The notes under the pieces were generated by a model, which was given only the letters and a program-made list of their open reading frames with translations, searched no databases and was not told the origin of the DNA. From Pseudoflavonifractor phocaeensis (GTDB lineage Bacteria; Bacillota; Clostridia; Oscillospirales; Oscillospiraceae), in NCBI RefSeq assembly GCF_021531375.1, contig NZ_JADYTU010000006.1, positions 22,528-86,527 on the forward strand: a DNA stretch of 64,000 nt. Direction: 5' to 3'. Every line of letters begins with the position of its first letter. Within the stretch, counting starts at the first letter, position 1. Positions 18,506 through 26,895 of this stretch are shown one piece after another. The translations under genes were made by a program, and so were the position numbers.

Positions 18506-19819
18506 ATGCCGAAATCGCCCTCGTGCTTCCGGGAATTTGCCCGCTACTGCTCCCTGAATATCCTCGGGATGGCAGCCCTGTCCTGCTATGTGCTGGCAGA
18601 CACCTTTTTTGTGGCCAACGGCCTGGGACCGGACGGTCTGGCCGCCCTGAACCTGGCCATCCCTATATACAGCTTTATCCAGGGCTGCGGGCTGATGCTG
18701 GGCATGGGCGGGGCCACCCGCTTCTCTATCCTCCGGCACCAGGGCCGGACCGGCGAGACGGACGCCGTCTTCTCCCACACCCTGGTCATGGCCGCCGTCA
18801 CCGCCGCCCTGTTTCTGCTGGTGGGGCTCTTTGGCGCTGACGCCATCACCGCCCTGCTGGGGGCGGACGAGGCGGTGTTTTCCATGACCCGGACCTACAT
18901 CCGGGTGCTGTGCCTTTTCGCCCCCGCCTATCTGCTCAACGACCTGCTTTTGTGCTTTGTCCGAAACGACGGCGCGCCCCAGCGGTCCATGGCCGCCATG
19001 GTCAGCGGCAGCTTTTCCAATATCCTGCTGGACTATCTCTTTATCTTCCCCATGGGCATGGGCATCTTCGGCGCAGTGCTGGCCACCGGCCTGGCCGCCA
19101 TCATCAGCCTGGCCGTTCTGTCCCCCTTCTTCCTCCGGCGGCAGAACACCTTCCGGCTGTGTTCCTGCGCCCCGTCCCCCCCTCTGGCGGGCGCTGTTCT
19201 GGCCGCCGGCGTCCCCTCTCTGGTCACAGAGGTGTCCGCCGGCGCGGTCATGGTCTCCTTCAATGCTATCCTCCTGGGCCTCGGGGGCAATCTGGCTGTG
19301 GCGGCCTACGGCGTGGTGGCCAATCTGTCCCTGGTGGTGCTGGCCATATACAGCGGCGTGGCCCAGGGCGTCCAGCCCCTGCTCAGCAAATACTACGGCG
19401 CGGGGCTGCCCTCCCGGGTCCGGGCCGTCCTCCGGTATGCCGTGATAACGGTGCTGCTTTTGTCCCTGTTCTTCTGTCTGATCCTCATTCTGGGCGCGGA
19501 GCCCCTGGCCGCCCTGTTCAACCGGGACCGGGACCCGGCGCTCCAGGCCATTGCGGTCCAGGGCCTGCGGCTCTATTTCACCGGCTGTCCCTGGGCTGGG
19601 CTCAACATCGTTCTGGCCGTCTATTTCACCGCCACCGACTGCCCCCGGCCCGGCCAGGTCATCTCCCTGCTCCGGGGCTTTGTCCTGATCCTGCCTCTGG
19701 CCTTTCTGCTGTCCGCCCTGTGGGACATGCCCGGACTGTGGCTCACCTTTCCCATCACCGAGGGTCTGACCGCTCTGCTGGCCTGGGCGCTGTACCTCTT
19801 GCGCCATCGGAAGGGATGA
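18506..19819 (+). CDS. MATE family efflux transporter
   Basis: This 437-residue protein has twelve predicted membrane helices in two related halves, as in MATE exporters that expel organic cations in exchange for Na+ or H+. Family marks are ADTFFVANGLG near the start, GGATRFSILRHQG, and FVRNDGAPQRSMAAMVSGSFSN. The start has GGAGGAGG. The upstream riboswitch suggests that it exports guanidine or related cations, as proposed for mepA genes under guanidine-IV control. It is monocistronic. Confidence 0.93.
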   Translation: MPKSPSCFREFARYCSLNILGMAALSCYVLADTFFVANGLGPDGLAALNLAIPIYSFIQGCGLMLGMGGATRFSILRHQGRTGETDAVFSHTLVMAAVTAALFLLVGLFGADAITALLGADEAVFSMTRTYIRVLCLFAPAYLLNDLLLCFVRNDGAPQRSMAAMVSGSFSNILLDYLFIFPMGMGIFGAVLATGLAAIISLAVLSPFFLRRQNTFRLCSCAPSPPLAGAVLAAGVPSLVTEVSAGAVMVSFNAILLGLGGNLAVAAYGVVANLSLVVLAIYSGVAQGVQPLLSKYYGAGLPSRVRAVLRYAVITVLLLSLFFCLILILGAEPLAALFNRDRDPALQAIAVQGLRLYFTGCPWAGLNIVLAVYFTATDCPRPGQVISLLRGFVLILPLAFLLSALWDMPGLWLTFPITEGLTALLAWALYLLRHRKG

Positions 19820-19871
19820 CCGCTCCCCGAGGCCGCCCATCTGTCCGGTTCAGGCAGCATGCTTCAAGCAA

Positions 19872-19913
19872 AAACCAACAAGAGGCATCCAAAAGGATGC
19901 CTCTTGTTGGTTT
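19872..19913. terminator. Bidirectional terminator after the MATE gene
   Basis: AAACCAACAAGAGGCATCC is a perfect 19-bp arm with a 4-base loop, giving a 42-base palindrome ending in GGTTT. Confidence 0.85.
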
Positions 19914-20022
19914 GGTCTGGAAGGATGGATGAAAAAGGAATGATCGTGAACAACGGCTTTATTCGCGGATAGACCGGTAAGAGCGGCAGCCGGTATATCG
20001 TTAATTTTTTAACCCTTGTTCT

Positions 20023-20136
20023 GGTAAAACTTTACCACCCCTTGCCCGGAAATTCCATCCCTAAACTTATTATACGCATTATTATCAAATGCCTATGGCA
20101 GTCCCCGTTGCGGCCCGGGCATTTTTCGATTATAAT
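20023..20136 (+). promoter_or_regulatory. mutY: Promoter of mutY with an upstream palindrome
   Basis: TTGCGG (20108-20113) and TATAAT (20131-20136) are 17 bases apart, 33 bases before mutY. A GGTAAA-AC-TTTACC palindrome at 20023-20036 could be an operator, but it lies 70 bases upstream and no regulator is assigned. The rest of 19914-20107 is AT-richer non-coding sequence in which I see nothing else. Confidence 0.68.
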
Positions 20137-20168
20137 CAGAGAAAACCCGCGAGAGAAGGAGGGGGACT

Positions 20169-21215
20169 ATGACGGAATTGGAGCAGCTGCCCATTCCCCT
20201 GCTGCTGTGGTACCGGGAAAACGCCCGGGTACTGCCCTGGCGCAGCCACCCCACCCCCTATCGGGTCTGGGTGTCGGAGATCATGCTCCAGCAGACCCGG
20301 GTGGCGGCGGTGCTGGACTACTACCGCCGCTTCCTGGAGGCCGCCCCCACCGTGGCCGAGCTGGCCGCTCTGCCCGAGGACCAGCTGATGAAGCTGTGGC
20401 AGGGGCTGGGCTATTACAGCCGGGCCCGCAATCTGCAGAAGGCCGCCCGCCAGATCATGGAACAGTTCGACGGAACATTCCCAAACACTTATGAGGACAT
20501 CCGCTCTCTGGCCGGAGTGGGGGACTATACCGCCGGGGCCATTTCCTCCATCGCCTTCGGTCTGCCCGTTCCGGCGGTGGACGGCAACGTGCTCCGGGTG
20601 ACCGCCCGGGTCTGCGGAGACGACGGCGACATCACCACGCCCGCCATGAAAAAGAAGGTCACTCAGGCCCTGGCTCAAGTCATTCCCCTGGACGCCCCAG
20701 GGGACTTCAACCAGGCCATGATGGAGCTGGGAGCCACCGTCTGCCTGCCCAACGGCGCTCCCTTGTGTGAGAAGTGCCCCGCCGCCGCCTTCTGCCGGGC
20801 CTATCAGGAGGGGCGCACCGGGGAGCTGCCGGTGAAGGCCCCCAAGAAGGCCCGCCGGACGGAGGCGCGGACGGTCTATCTGTTCTTCTACGAAAACCAG
20901 GTAGCTCTTCGGCGCAGACCGGACAAAGGTCTGTTGGCCGGGCTGTGGGAGTATCCCAACGAGTTGTCCGACGGGACCGACTGGCCCGCCCTCTGGGGCC
21001 TGTCCCCCCGGACCCTGGAGCGGGCAGGGACGGGCCGGCACATCTTCACCCATATTGAGTGGCACATGACCGCTCTGTCCGGGGAGCTGGAGGCCCCCGG
21101 CCTGCCGGACGGCTGGGTGTGGGCGGACCGTGCCGCCCTCCGGGACGCCTACGCCGTCCCCAACGCCTTCCGGAGCTTTGCCGACCGGGTGGCCGACCGG
21201 ATCGGCCGACTCTGA
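20169..21215 (+). CDS. mutY: A/G-specific adenine DNA glycosylase
   Basis: This 348-residue base-excision repair enzyme removes adenine mispaired with 8-oxoguanine. The helix-hairpin-helix core contains SEIMLQQTRVAAV, GLGYYSRARNLQ and LAGVGDYTAGAISS with the catalytic aspartate in AVDGNVLRV. The [4Fe-4S] loop has four cysteines from residue 192 to 209, with seven rather than six residues in the first spacing. The C-terminal NUDIX-like 8-oxoG recognition domain is present. The next gene follows after 25 bases. Confidence 0.94.
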   Translation: MTELEQLPIPLLLWYRENARVLPWRSHPTPYRVWVSEIMLQQTRVAAVLDYYRRFLEAAPTVAELAALPEDQLMKLWQGLGYYSRARNLQKAARQIMEQFDGTFPNTYEDIRSLAGVGDYTAGAISSIAFGLPVPAVDGNVLRVTARVCGDDGDITTPAMKKKVTQALAQVIPLDAPGDFNQAMMELGATVCLPNGAPLCEKCPAAAFCRAYQEGRTGELPVKAPKKARRTEARTVYLFFYENQVALRRRPDKGLLAGLWEYPNELSDGTDWPALWGLSPRTLERAGTGRHIFTHIEWHMTALSGELEAPGLPDGWVWADRAALRDAYAVPNAFRSFADRVADRIGRL

Positions 21216-21240
21216 TTTTTCAAAGAAAGGATCGTCTGCC

Positions 21241-22119
21241 ATGATCTGCCGTATCTGTCCCCGGAACTGCGGGGCCCTGCGCACGGAGAACGAGGGCCGG
21301 GGCCGCTGCCGGATGCCGTCGGCCCCGGTGCTGGCCCGGGCCGCCCTCCACATGTGGGAGGAACCCCCCATCTCGGGGAGCCGGGGCTCCGGGACCATCT
21401 TTTTCTCCGGCTGCTCCCTGGGCTGTGTCTTCTGCCAGAACGAGAAGATCAGCCATCAGGACTTCGGAAAGCCCGTCTCCCTGGCGCGGCTGGGGGAGAT
21501 CTGTGACGAGCTCATCGCCCAGGGGGCCCACAACATCAACTTCGTCAATCCCACCCACTACGCCCATGTGGTCCGGTCCCTGCTGGAGGACCATCCCCTG
21601 CCTGTCCCGGCGGTATGGAACTCCGGGGGCTATGACAAGGTGGAGACACTGAAGGGGCTGGAGGGGAAGATCGACGTCTACCTCCCCGACCTGAAATATC
21701 TGGACCCTGCCGCCGCCGGGCGCTATTCCGCCGCCGCCGATTATCCGGAGAACGCACAGACCGCCATCCGGGAGATGGTCCGCCAGACAGGCCCCTGTCA
21801 ATTTGGGGCGGACGGCCTGCTGAAGCGCGGCGTGGTCATCCGCCACCTGATCCTTCCGGGCCAGGTGAACCAGGCCAAAGCGGTGATGGACTGGGTGGCC
21901 GGGGAATTTGAGCCGGGAACGGTGCTCTTTTCCCTCATGAGCCAGTACACCCCCTGGGGGGACCTGTCCTCCTGCCCGGAGATCGACCGCCGGCTGCGCC
22001 CCGGCGAGATGCGCGCGGCCCGGGAGTACATGGAAAATCTGGGGCTGTCCGGCTTTACCCAGGACCGGACCAGCGCCAAGGAGGAATACACGCCCCCCTT
22101 CGATCTGACGGGAGTATAA
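21241..22119 (+). CDS. PflX-like radical SAM protein (COG1313)
   Basis: This 292-residue protein is a radical SAM enzyme of the PflX/COG1313 type. Its N-terminus has an extra cysteine cluster (CRICPRNCG ... GRCRM), and the SAM cluster motif is C-S-L-G-C-V-F-C-Q-N, a C-x3-C-x2-C. Relatives resemble pyruvate formate-lyase activases but their target is not established. I chose the ATG at 21241 with GAAAGG ten bases upstream; an upstream in-frame start lies inside mutY. It shares mutY's transcript and ends at a strong terminator. Confidence 0.85.
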   Translation: MICRICPRNCGALRTENEGRGRCRMPSAPVLARAALHMWEEPPISGSRGSGTIFFSGCSLGCVFCQNEKISHQDFGKPVSLARLGEICDELIAQGAHNINFVNPTHYAHVVRSLLEDHPLPVPAVWNSGGYDKVETLKGLEGKIDVYLPDLKYLDPAAAGRYSAAADYPENAQTAIREMVRQTGPCQFGADGLLKRGVVIRHLILPGQVNQAKAVMDWVAGEFEPGTVLFSLMSQYTPWGDLSSCPEIDRRLRPGEMRAAREYMENLGLSGFTQDRTSAKEEYTPPFDLTGV

Positions 22120-22152
22120 AAAAGCAGGACTGCCTCGCAGTCCTGTTTTTTT
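22118..22152. terminator. Terminator between the PflX-like gene and rlmH
   Basis: GCAGGACTGC and GCAGTCCTG form a tight hairpin with a 3-base loop, with TTTTTTT on the plus strand and a T-run on the minus strand too. Confidence 0.9.
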
Positions 22153-22633
22153 ATTTATGATAGCTGGACCCCTCATTGATCTTAAAGGCCCGGTAGATCT
22201 GCTCCAGCACCATGACCCGGGCAAGGTGGTGGGGGAAAGTCATGGGAGACATGGAAAGCTGGACCCAGGCCTCGGCCTTGACGGAGGGGTGAAGGCCGTA
22301 GCTCCCCCCGATGACGAAAACCAGGTGCTTGGCGGCGTTCTGTTCCCAGGTGCGGACCAGGCTGGCCAACTCCTCGCTGGAGCGCATCTTTCCTTCCACG
22401 CACAGGGCCACCACACTGGAGTTGGGCGGGATCTTGGCCCGGATGGCGTCCCCCTCCTTGTCCAGAGCGGCGGCGATCTCGCCCAGAGAGGGATTCTGGG
22501 GCAGCTTGACCTCGGGCAGCTCCGTGAGGGTAAGCTTGCAGTAGGGGGACAAGCGCTTCATATACTCGGCGCAGGCCTCCAGATAAAATTTCTCCTTCAG
22601 CTTGCCCACACAGATCAGATGTACGCTCAGCAC
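22151..22633 (-). CDS. rlmH: 23S rRNA (pseudouridine1915-N3)-methyltransferase RlmH
   Basis: This 160-residue SPOUT methyltransferase modifies pseudouridine 1915 in helix 69 of 23S rRNA, near the decoding centre. Family marks are VHLICVGKLKEKFY at the start, the SAM-binding knot FVIGGSYGLHP, and LSMSPMTFPHHLARVMVLEQIYRA near the end. It starts with GTG after AAGGAGG and overlaps the upstream hydrolase gene by seven bases, so the two are co-translated. A missing or changed key residue was not seen. Confidence 0.97.
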   Translation of the reverse strand: MLSVHLICVGKLKEKFYLEACAEYMKRLSPYCKLTLTELPEVKLPQNPSLGEIAAALDKEGDAIRAKIPPNSSVVALCVEGKMRSSEELASLVRTWEQNAAKHLVFVIGGSYGLHPSVKAEAWVQLSMSPMTFPHHLARVMVLEQIYRAFKINEGSSYHK

Positions 22634-23466
22634 AGCGCCGCCTCCTTCTGAACCACCGCTCCGGCAGCCCTCTCCCGCTCCAGGCGGTAGGTGGGTCCCA
22701 ACTCACTCCGGGGGGCCACGGTCAGGGAAATGTCCCGCTCCGGGTCGCAGCCCATGGCGGCCAGACGGCGGCTGACCACCTGCCGGGCCCGGGCCGGGGT
22801 ATTGTTCTCGGCGGACAGGTGGGCCAGCACCACGGTGCGGGCCCCGGATTCCACCCCCAGGGCGGCCAGCTCGGCCCCGGCCTCGTTGGACAGGTGGCCC
22901 CGGTCACCCAGGATGCGCTGCTTCAGCTGGTAGGGATAGGGCCCGGAGCGGACCCAGTCCTCGTCGTGGTTGGCCTCACAGATCAGCAGATCGCAGCCCC
23001 GCACCGCAGCCTTCACCTCGGGGGTCACATACCCCAGGTCGGTACACAGCACCATGCGGCGGCCGTCCCCGGCGATGGAGTAGCCCACGCTGCTGGCGGC
23101 GTCGTGGGGGGTGGCGAAGGACTCCACCCAGAGCTCCCCCAGCCACACCCCGGTCCCCGGCTCCTGCTGCCGCACCAGCTCGTCCACAAAGGGGACTTTA
23201 TAGCAGATCTGGCGGCAGGTGGGGCCGGAGGATACGATGGGGACCCGGACCTTCTTGGTCAGCACGGCCAGGCCGTTGATGTGGTCATGGTGCTCATGGG
23301 TGACCAGAATGGCGGTCAGCTTCTCCGGCGGGACCCCCAGCGCCCTCAGGCCGGTGGTGATGCGCCGGGCGGAAACGCCCGCGTCCAGCAGAATATGGGT
23401 ATCGCCGCAGGACACCAGCGCGGCGTTGCCGCTGGACCCGCTGGCCAAGGTGGTAACGGTCAGCAA
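22627..23466 (-). CDS. MBL-fold metallo-hydrolase (WalJ/YycJ-like)
   Basis: This 279-residue protein has the metallo-beta-lactamase motif THEHHDHI plus the downstream metal ligands in CEANHDED and LAHLSAENN. It matches the YycJ/WalJ group, thought to be nucleases or phosphodiesterases acting with the WalKR cell-wall regulon in Firmicutes. The start is TTG after GAAGGGGG. It overlaps rlmH and lies downstream of murA, separated from it by a 100-bp inverted-repeat element. Substrate is unproven. Confidence 0.85.
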   Translation of the reverse strand: MLTVTTLASGSSGNAALVSCGDTHILLDAGVSARRITTGLRALGVPPEKLTAILVTHEHHDHINGLAVLTKKVRVPIVSSGPTCRQICYKVPFVDELVRQQEPGTGVWLGELWVESFATPHDAASSVGYSIAGDGRRMVLCTDLGYVTPEVKAAVRGCDLLICEANHDEDWVRSGPYPYQLKQRILGDRGHLSNEAGAELAALGVESGARTVVLAHLSAENNTPARARQVVSRRLAAMGCDPERDISLTVAPRSELGPTYRLERERAAGAVVQKEAALC

Positions 23467-23485
23467 AATGATCCCCCTTCAAATC

Positions 23486-23585
23486 AATTAGGAATTAGGA
23501 GCGGTGGATTTCGCCGGGACGGCCTGTACCGCCCCGCGCGGACCGCCGCTTCCGGCGGCGCCACAGCTCCTAACTCCTAATTCCA
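23486..23585. repeat. MITE-like element with imperfect terminal inverted repeats
   Basis: The gap between murA and the hydrolase gene is filled by a 100-bp element. Its left end reads CAATTAGGAATTAGGAGCGG and its right end is the imperfect complement (about 19 of 23 positions). The interior is GC-rich with its own small hairpin and encodes nothing. It looks like a small non-autonomous insertion. Confidence 0.65.
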
Positions 23586-23601
23586 AACTTCTCACACAAA
23601 C

Positions 23602-24906
23602 TCAGCCCACCTGGGTCTGATTCTCCTCATCGGGGACAACGATGACCTTGATGTCGGCGCCCACGGCGGACAGCTTTTCCACCAGAGTCTCATAGCCCCG
23701 CTCGATGTGGTGGATGGCGTCGATCTCGGTGACCCCCTGGGCGGCCAGACCGGCAATGACCATGGCGGCCCCGGCCCGCAGATCGCAGGCATGGACAGGG
23801 GCTCCGGTGAGCTTGTCCACCCCCTCGATGACGGCCACCTTGCCGTCCACCTGGATGCGGGCGCCCATACGGCGCAGCTCATCCACATAGCGGTAGCGGT
23901 TGTCCCACACGCCCTCGGTGACCACGCTGGTCCCCCGGGCCAGACAGAGCACGGCGCTGATCTGGGACTGCATGTCGGTGGGGAAGCCAGGATAGGGCAT
24001 GGTCTTGATGTTGGTGCGGCTCAGCGGACCGTTCCGGCGGACCAGAACGGCGTCGTCCTGCTCCTCCACATCCACGCCCATCTCCACCAGCTTGGCGGTG
24101 ATGCAGTCCAGATGCTTGGGGATCACGTTCTTGATGAGCACCTCACCCCCGGCGGCAGCCACGGCGGCCATATAAGTGCCCGCCTCGATCTGGTCGGGAA
24201 TGATGGAGTAGGTGCCGCCCCGCAGGCGCTCCACGCCGCGGATCTTGATGACGTCGGTGCCTGCGCCCATAATATTGGCGCCCATGGAGTTGAGGAAGTT
24301 GGCCAGGTCCACGATATGGGGCTCCTTGGCGGCGTTCTCAATGACGGTCATACCGTCGGCCAGGGCGGCGGCCAGCATGATATTCATGGTGGCGCCCACG
24401 GACACCATATCCAGATAGACCTGTCCGCCGGTCAGCCGGCCGCCCCGGGGCACCTGGGCATAAATCAGGCCGTTGCGGACCTCCACCTCGGCCCCCATGG
24501 CTACAAAGCCCTTGATATGCTGGTCGATGGGCCGTCCGCCCAGGTTGCAGCCTCCTGGCAGGGGCACTTCCGCCCAGCCGAAGCGGCCCAGAAGGGCGCC
24601 CACCAGATAGTAGCTGGCGCGGATCCTGCGGGCCAGCTCATAGGGCACCTGGCGGTTGCGGATATGGGAGCAGTCCACGTCCACCGTGGTCCGGTTCACC
24701 GTCTTCACGTCGGCGCCCAGCTCCCGCAGAATCTGGAGGATCAGCGTAACGTCGCTGATCTGAGGAACGTTTTCAATGCGGCAGACCCCGTCCACCATCA
24801 GGGCGGCGGGAATAATGGCAACAGCAGCGTTTTTCGCTCCGCTGATCTCGATGGTCCCATGGAGGGGCTTGCCCCCGCGGATCTGATACTTGGTCAAATC
24901 ATGCAC
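23602..24906 (-). CDS. murA: UDP-N-acetylglucosamine 1-carboxyvinyltransferase
   Basis: This 434-residue enzyme performs the first committed step of peptidoglycan synthesis, adding enolpyruvate to UDP-GlcNAc. It shows the substrate loop ISGAKNAAVAIIPAAL, the PEP-binding loop LPGGCNLGGRPIDQH with the catalytic Cys120 (the residue alkylated by fosfomycin in the family), and FPTDMQSQISAVL. The cysteine means that natural fosfomycin resistance of the Cys-to-Asp type is not expected. It has its own promoter and a leader with a GCCCAG/CTGGGC hairpin. Confidence 0.97.
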   Translation of the reverse strand: MHDLTKYQIRGGKPLHGTIEISGAKNAAVAIIPAALMVDGVCRIENVPQISDVTLILQILRELGADVKTVNRTTVDVDCSHIRNRQVPYELARRIRASYYLVGALLGRFGWAEVPLPGGCNLGGRPIDQHIKGFVAMGAEVEVRNGLIYAQVPRGGRLTGGQVYLDMVSVGATMNIMLAAALADGMTVIENAAKEPHIVDLANFLNSMGANIMGAGTDVIKIRGVERLRGGTYSIIPDQIEAGTYMAAVAAAGGEVLIKNVIPKHLDCITAKLVEMGVDVEEQDDAVLVRRNGPLSRTNIKTMPYPGFPTDMQSQISAVLCLARGTSVVTEGVWDNRYRYVDELRRMGARIQVDGKVAVIEGVDKLTGAPVHACDLRAGAAMVIAGLAAQGVTEIDAIHHIERGYETLVEKLSAVGADIKVIVVPDEENQTQVG

Positions 24907-25011
24907 CTTCTTTGAGCCGCAATGGCGGCGTCTGTATGGAAATCGGCTTCAAAGAGCCAAATATTGTCTATTTAGGTGCCCAGTCTGGTCTGGGCGCTAT
25001 AAATCGCATAT

Positions 25012-25040
25012 ATTATAGCACCATTATACCCCGGAGGCAA
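25012..25040 (-). promoter_or_regulatory. murA: Sigma-A promoter of murA
   Basis: On the minus strand TTGCCT (25035-25040) and TATAAT (25012-25017) are 17 bases apart. A small hairpin GCCCAG-N6-CTGGGC lies in the leader at 24979-24996. Confidence 0.75.
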
Positions 25041-25078
25041 TGAATTTTACATGTGGGGACTCAAATCGTCAATTTGAT

Positions 25079-25113
25079 GGACAGCCGGAGGATAATTTAT
25101 CCTCCGGCTGTCC
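25079..25113. repeat. Perfect 17-bp-arm inverted repeat after hemW
   Basis: GGACAGCCGGAGGATAA (25079-25095) is followed after one base by its exact complement. It sits between the hemW stop and the murA promoter and probably ends hemW transcripts, but neither strand has a following T-run. Confidence 0.7.
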
Positions 25114-25159
25114 AATTAGAAGAATTTTTCAGGCGGATTTTGGCGTTTTTTCTCAACGA

Positions 25160-26410
25160 TCATTCCAAATATTTCCGTTTTCCGAACTGTTCCCGGGCCC
25201 GGGGCAGCAGGTCTGCCAGGTCGGACTGCTCCTGCCGCTCCAGCAGGTCCCCGATGAGCTGGTTGGACACCAGGAAGCCCCGGGGGGTCAGCCGCCAGCG
25301 GCCCTCCTCGGTCTTTTTGGCCCAGCCCTGGGTCTGGAACTCCTCCAGCCGCCGCTCCAGCGGGGCAAAATCCATGAAGTAGTTTCCCCGGTACTCCCAC
25401 TCCTCGATCCCCCGGGCGGTACGCAGACGGAGCATCAGGTATTCGCCTCCCCGCTCCCGCTGGGGGATCAGCTCCTCGCTGTCGATGATGGCACCGCCCC
25501 GAAGCACGCCGTCGATATACCCGTCCAGATCCCGGACAAAGGAGTACCGCCGGCCTCCGAAGTCGGAGTGTGCTCCGGGTCCGAAGCCGATATAGGGCTT
25601 GGTGAGCCAGTAGCGCAGGTTGTGCCGGGACTCGAGCCCCGGCTTGGCGAAATTGGAGATCTCATACTGGGGCAGGCCGGCCCGCTGGAGGCGGCCCACC
25701 GTCCACAGATACAGGTCGGCCTGGGTGTCGTCGTCGGGCAGCTGCTCTCCCTCCGCCACCCGGGCGGCCAGGGGAGTGCCCTCCTCCACCTTCAGGCCGT
25801 AACAGGACAGGTGCTGGGGGATGAGGGACAATGCGTGCTCCACCGTAGCCTTCCAGCTGTCCATGGTCTGGCCGGGCAGGCCGTAGATCAGGTCCAGGGA
25901 CAGGTTTTTGAACCGGGCCTTCTTAGCGGCGGCCACCGCCTCGTCCACCTGTTTGGCGGTATGGGGGCGGTGGATGGCGGCCAACTCCTCGGGGCAGGCC
26001 GACTGCATCCCGATGGAGATCCGGTTGAAGCCCGCCTTCCGCAGCCGGCGCAGAGACTTCAGATCCACGCTGTCCGGGTTGGCCTCCAGGGTGACCTCCG
26101 CGTTTTCCGCCACCTGGAACTGCTTCCGGATCGCCGCCAGCAGCTCCCGCAGCCGCTTGTCCCCGTAAAAGCTGGGAGTGCCTCCGCCGAAATAGATGGT
26201 ATCCACCGGGATGCCCTGGGCCAGGGGAGCCGTCTCAGCGATGTGGGCCAGCAGGGCCTTCTGGTAGGCGTCCATCCGGTCTTCCCTCCCCGCCAGGGAG
26301 TAGAAGTCGCAGTAGTCGCACTTGCTGCGGCAGAACGGGATGTGAATGTAGATCCCCAGAGTCTCCCGGCCGGAGGTCTGGGGCAGTTTGTCTTTCTTGT
26401 GTCCAAACAT
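25160..26410 (-). CDS. hemW: HemW-type radical SAM heme chaperone
   Basis: This 416-residue protein matches HemW, formerly called oxygen-independent coproporphyrinogen oxidase-like. It has GIYIHIPFCRSKCDYCDFYS with the C-x3-C-x2-C cluster motif (Cys27, 31, 34), YFGGGTPS, GMQS and the C-terminal HemN-type winged domain. True HemN has an extra N-terminal cysteine context and conserved residues that are absent here, so a heme-trafficking role is more likely than porphyrin synthesis. It has its own promoter. Confidence 0.9.
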   Translation of the reverse strand: MFGHKKDKLPQTSGRETLGIYIHIPFCRSKCDYCDFYSLAGREDRMDAYQKALLAHIAETAPLAQGIPVDTIYFGGGTPSFYGDKRLRELLAAIRKQFQVAENAEVTLEANPDSVDLKSLRRLRKAGFNRISIGMQSACPEELAAIHRPHTAKQVDEAVAAAKKARFKNLSLDLIYGLPGQTMDSWKATVEHALSLIPQHLSCYGLKVEEGTPLAARVAEGEQLPDDDTQADLYLWTVGRLQRAGLPQYEISNFAKPGLESRHNLRYWLTKPYIGFGPGAHSDFGGRRYSFVRDLDGYIDGVLRGGAIIDSEELIPQRERGGEYLMLRLRTARGIEEWEYRGNYFMDFAPLERRLEEFQTQGWAKKTEEGRWRLTPRGFLVSNQLIGDLLERQEQSDLADLLPRAREQFGKRKYLE

Positions 26411-26436
26411 GGGCAGCGCTCCTTTTCTTTGAGGGT

Positions 26437-26464
26437 ATTATATCGGAAAACCCTTCCCTTGCAA
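26437..26464 (-). promoter_or_regulatory. hemW: Sigma-A promoter of hemW
   Basis: On the minus strand TTGCAA (26459-26464) and TATAAT (26437-26442) are 16 bases apart, 27 bases before the start codon. A hairpin GGGGCGCAT/ATGCGCCCC at about 26546-26568 lies further upstream. Confidence 0.7.
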
Positions 26465-26599
26465 AGAGGGCGGGCGGAATTTTGTGCAGGACGGCCCCAG
26501 AGTGGTTCGATGGGGATGCGTTTATGTGTGTACACTGTGCGTTGGGGCGCATCACGATGCGCCCCCGCCCAAAATGATTCAAACTATTTTTAGATTATT

Positions 26600-26661
26600 G
26601 TAAAGCTTACTTGACACAGAATGTAAAGTGTGCTATACCATTATTGTAAAGCTAACTTTAC
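26600..26661 (+). promoter_or_regulatory. XRE operon promoter with three GTAAAG operator repeats
   Basis: TTGACA (26611-26616) and TATACC (26634-26639) are 17 bases apart. GTAAAG occurs at 26600, 26623 and 26646, an exact 23-bp period; the outer two share ATTATTGTAAAGCT. The last one forms an inverted repeat GTAAAG-CTAA-CTTTAC (26646-26661). The sites bracket both promoter boxes, as expected for autorepression by the XRE protein that follows. Confidence 0.72.
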
Positions 26662-26688
26662 TTTATCCCACGGAAAGGACGTGATACG

Positions 26689-26895
26689 GTGACCAATCGA
26701 ATCGCCGAACTGCGAAAGGCCCGGCGCATCTCCCAGGCCGAACTGGCCGACGCGGTGGAGGTCACCCGGCAGACCATCATCTCTCTGGAAAATGGGCGGT
26801 ACAACGCCTCGCTGCTGCTAGCCCATAAGATCGCCCAATACTTTGGACTGACCATCGAAGACGTATTTTTATTTGAGGAGGATACCCCATGCTGA
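26689..26895 (+). CDS. XRE family transcriptional regulator (small)
   Basis: This 68-residue protein is a single Cro/C1-type helix-turn-helix domain: NRIAELRKARRISQAELA followed by the recognition helix VTRQTIISLENGRYNAS. It starts with GTG after GGAAAGGA. This short class (YozG-like) usually represses its own operon with a small membrane protein. Here it overlaps the membrane protein gene by seven bases, and three regularly spaced GTAAAG sites cover the shared promoter. Confidence 0.92.
   Translation: MTNRIAELRKARRISQAELADAVEVTRQTIISLENGRYNASLLLAHKIAQYFGLTIEDVFLFEEDTPC

Noticed and set aside
25160..26410. Call as oxygen-independent coproporphyrinogen III oxidase (hemN)
   Set aside because: The short N-terminus and overall layout fit HemW; no other heme biosynthesis genes adjoin.
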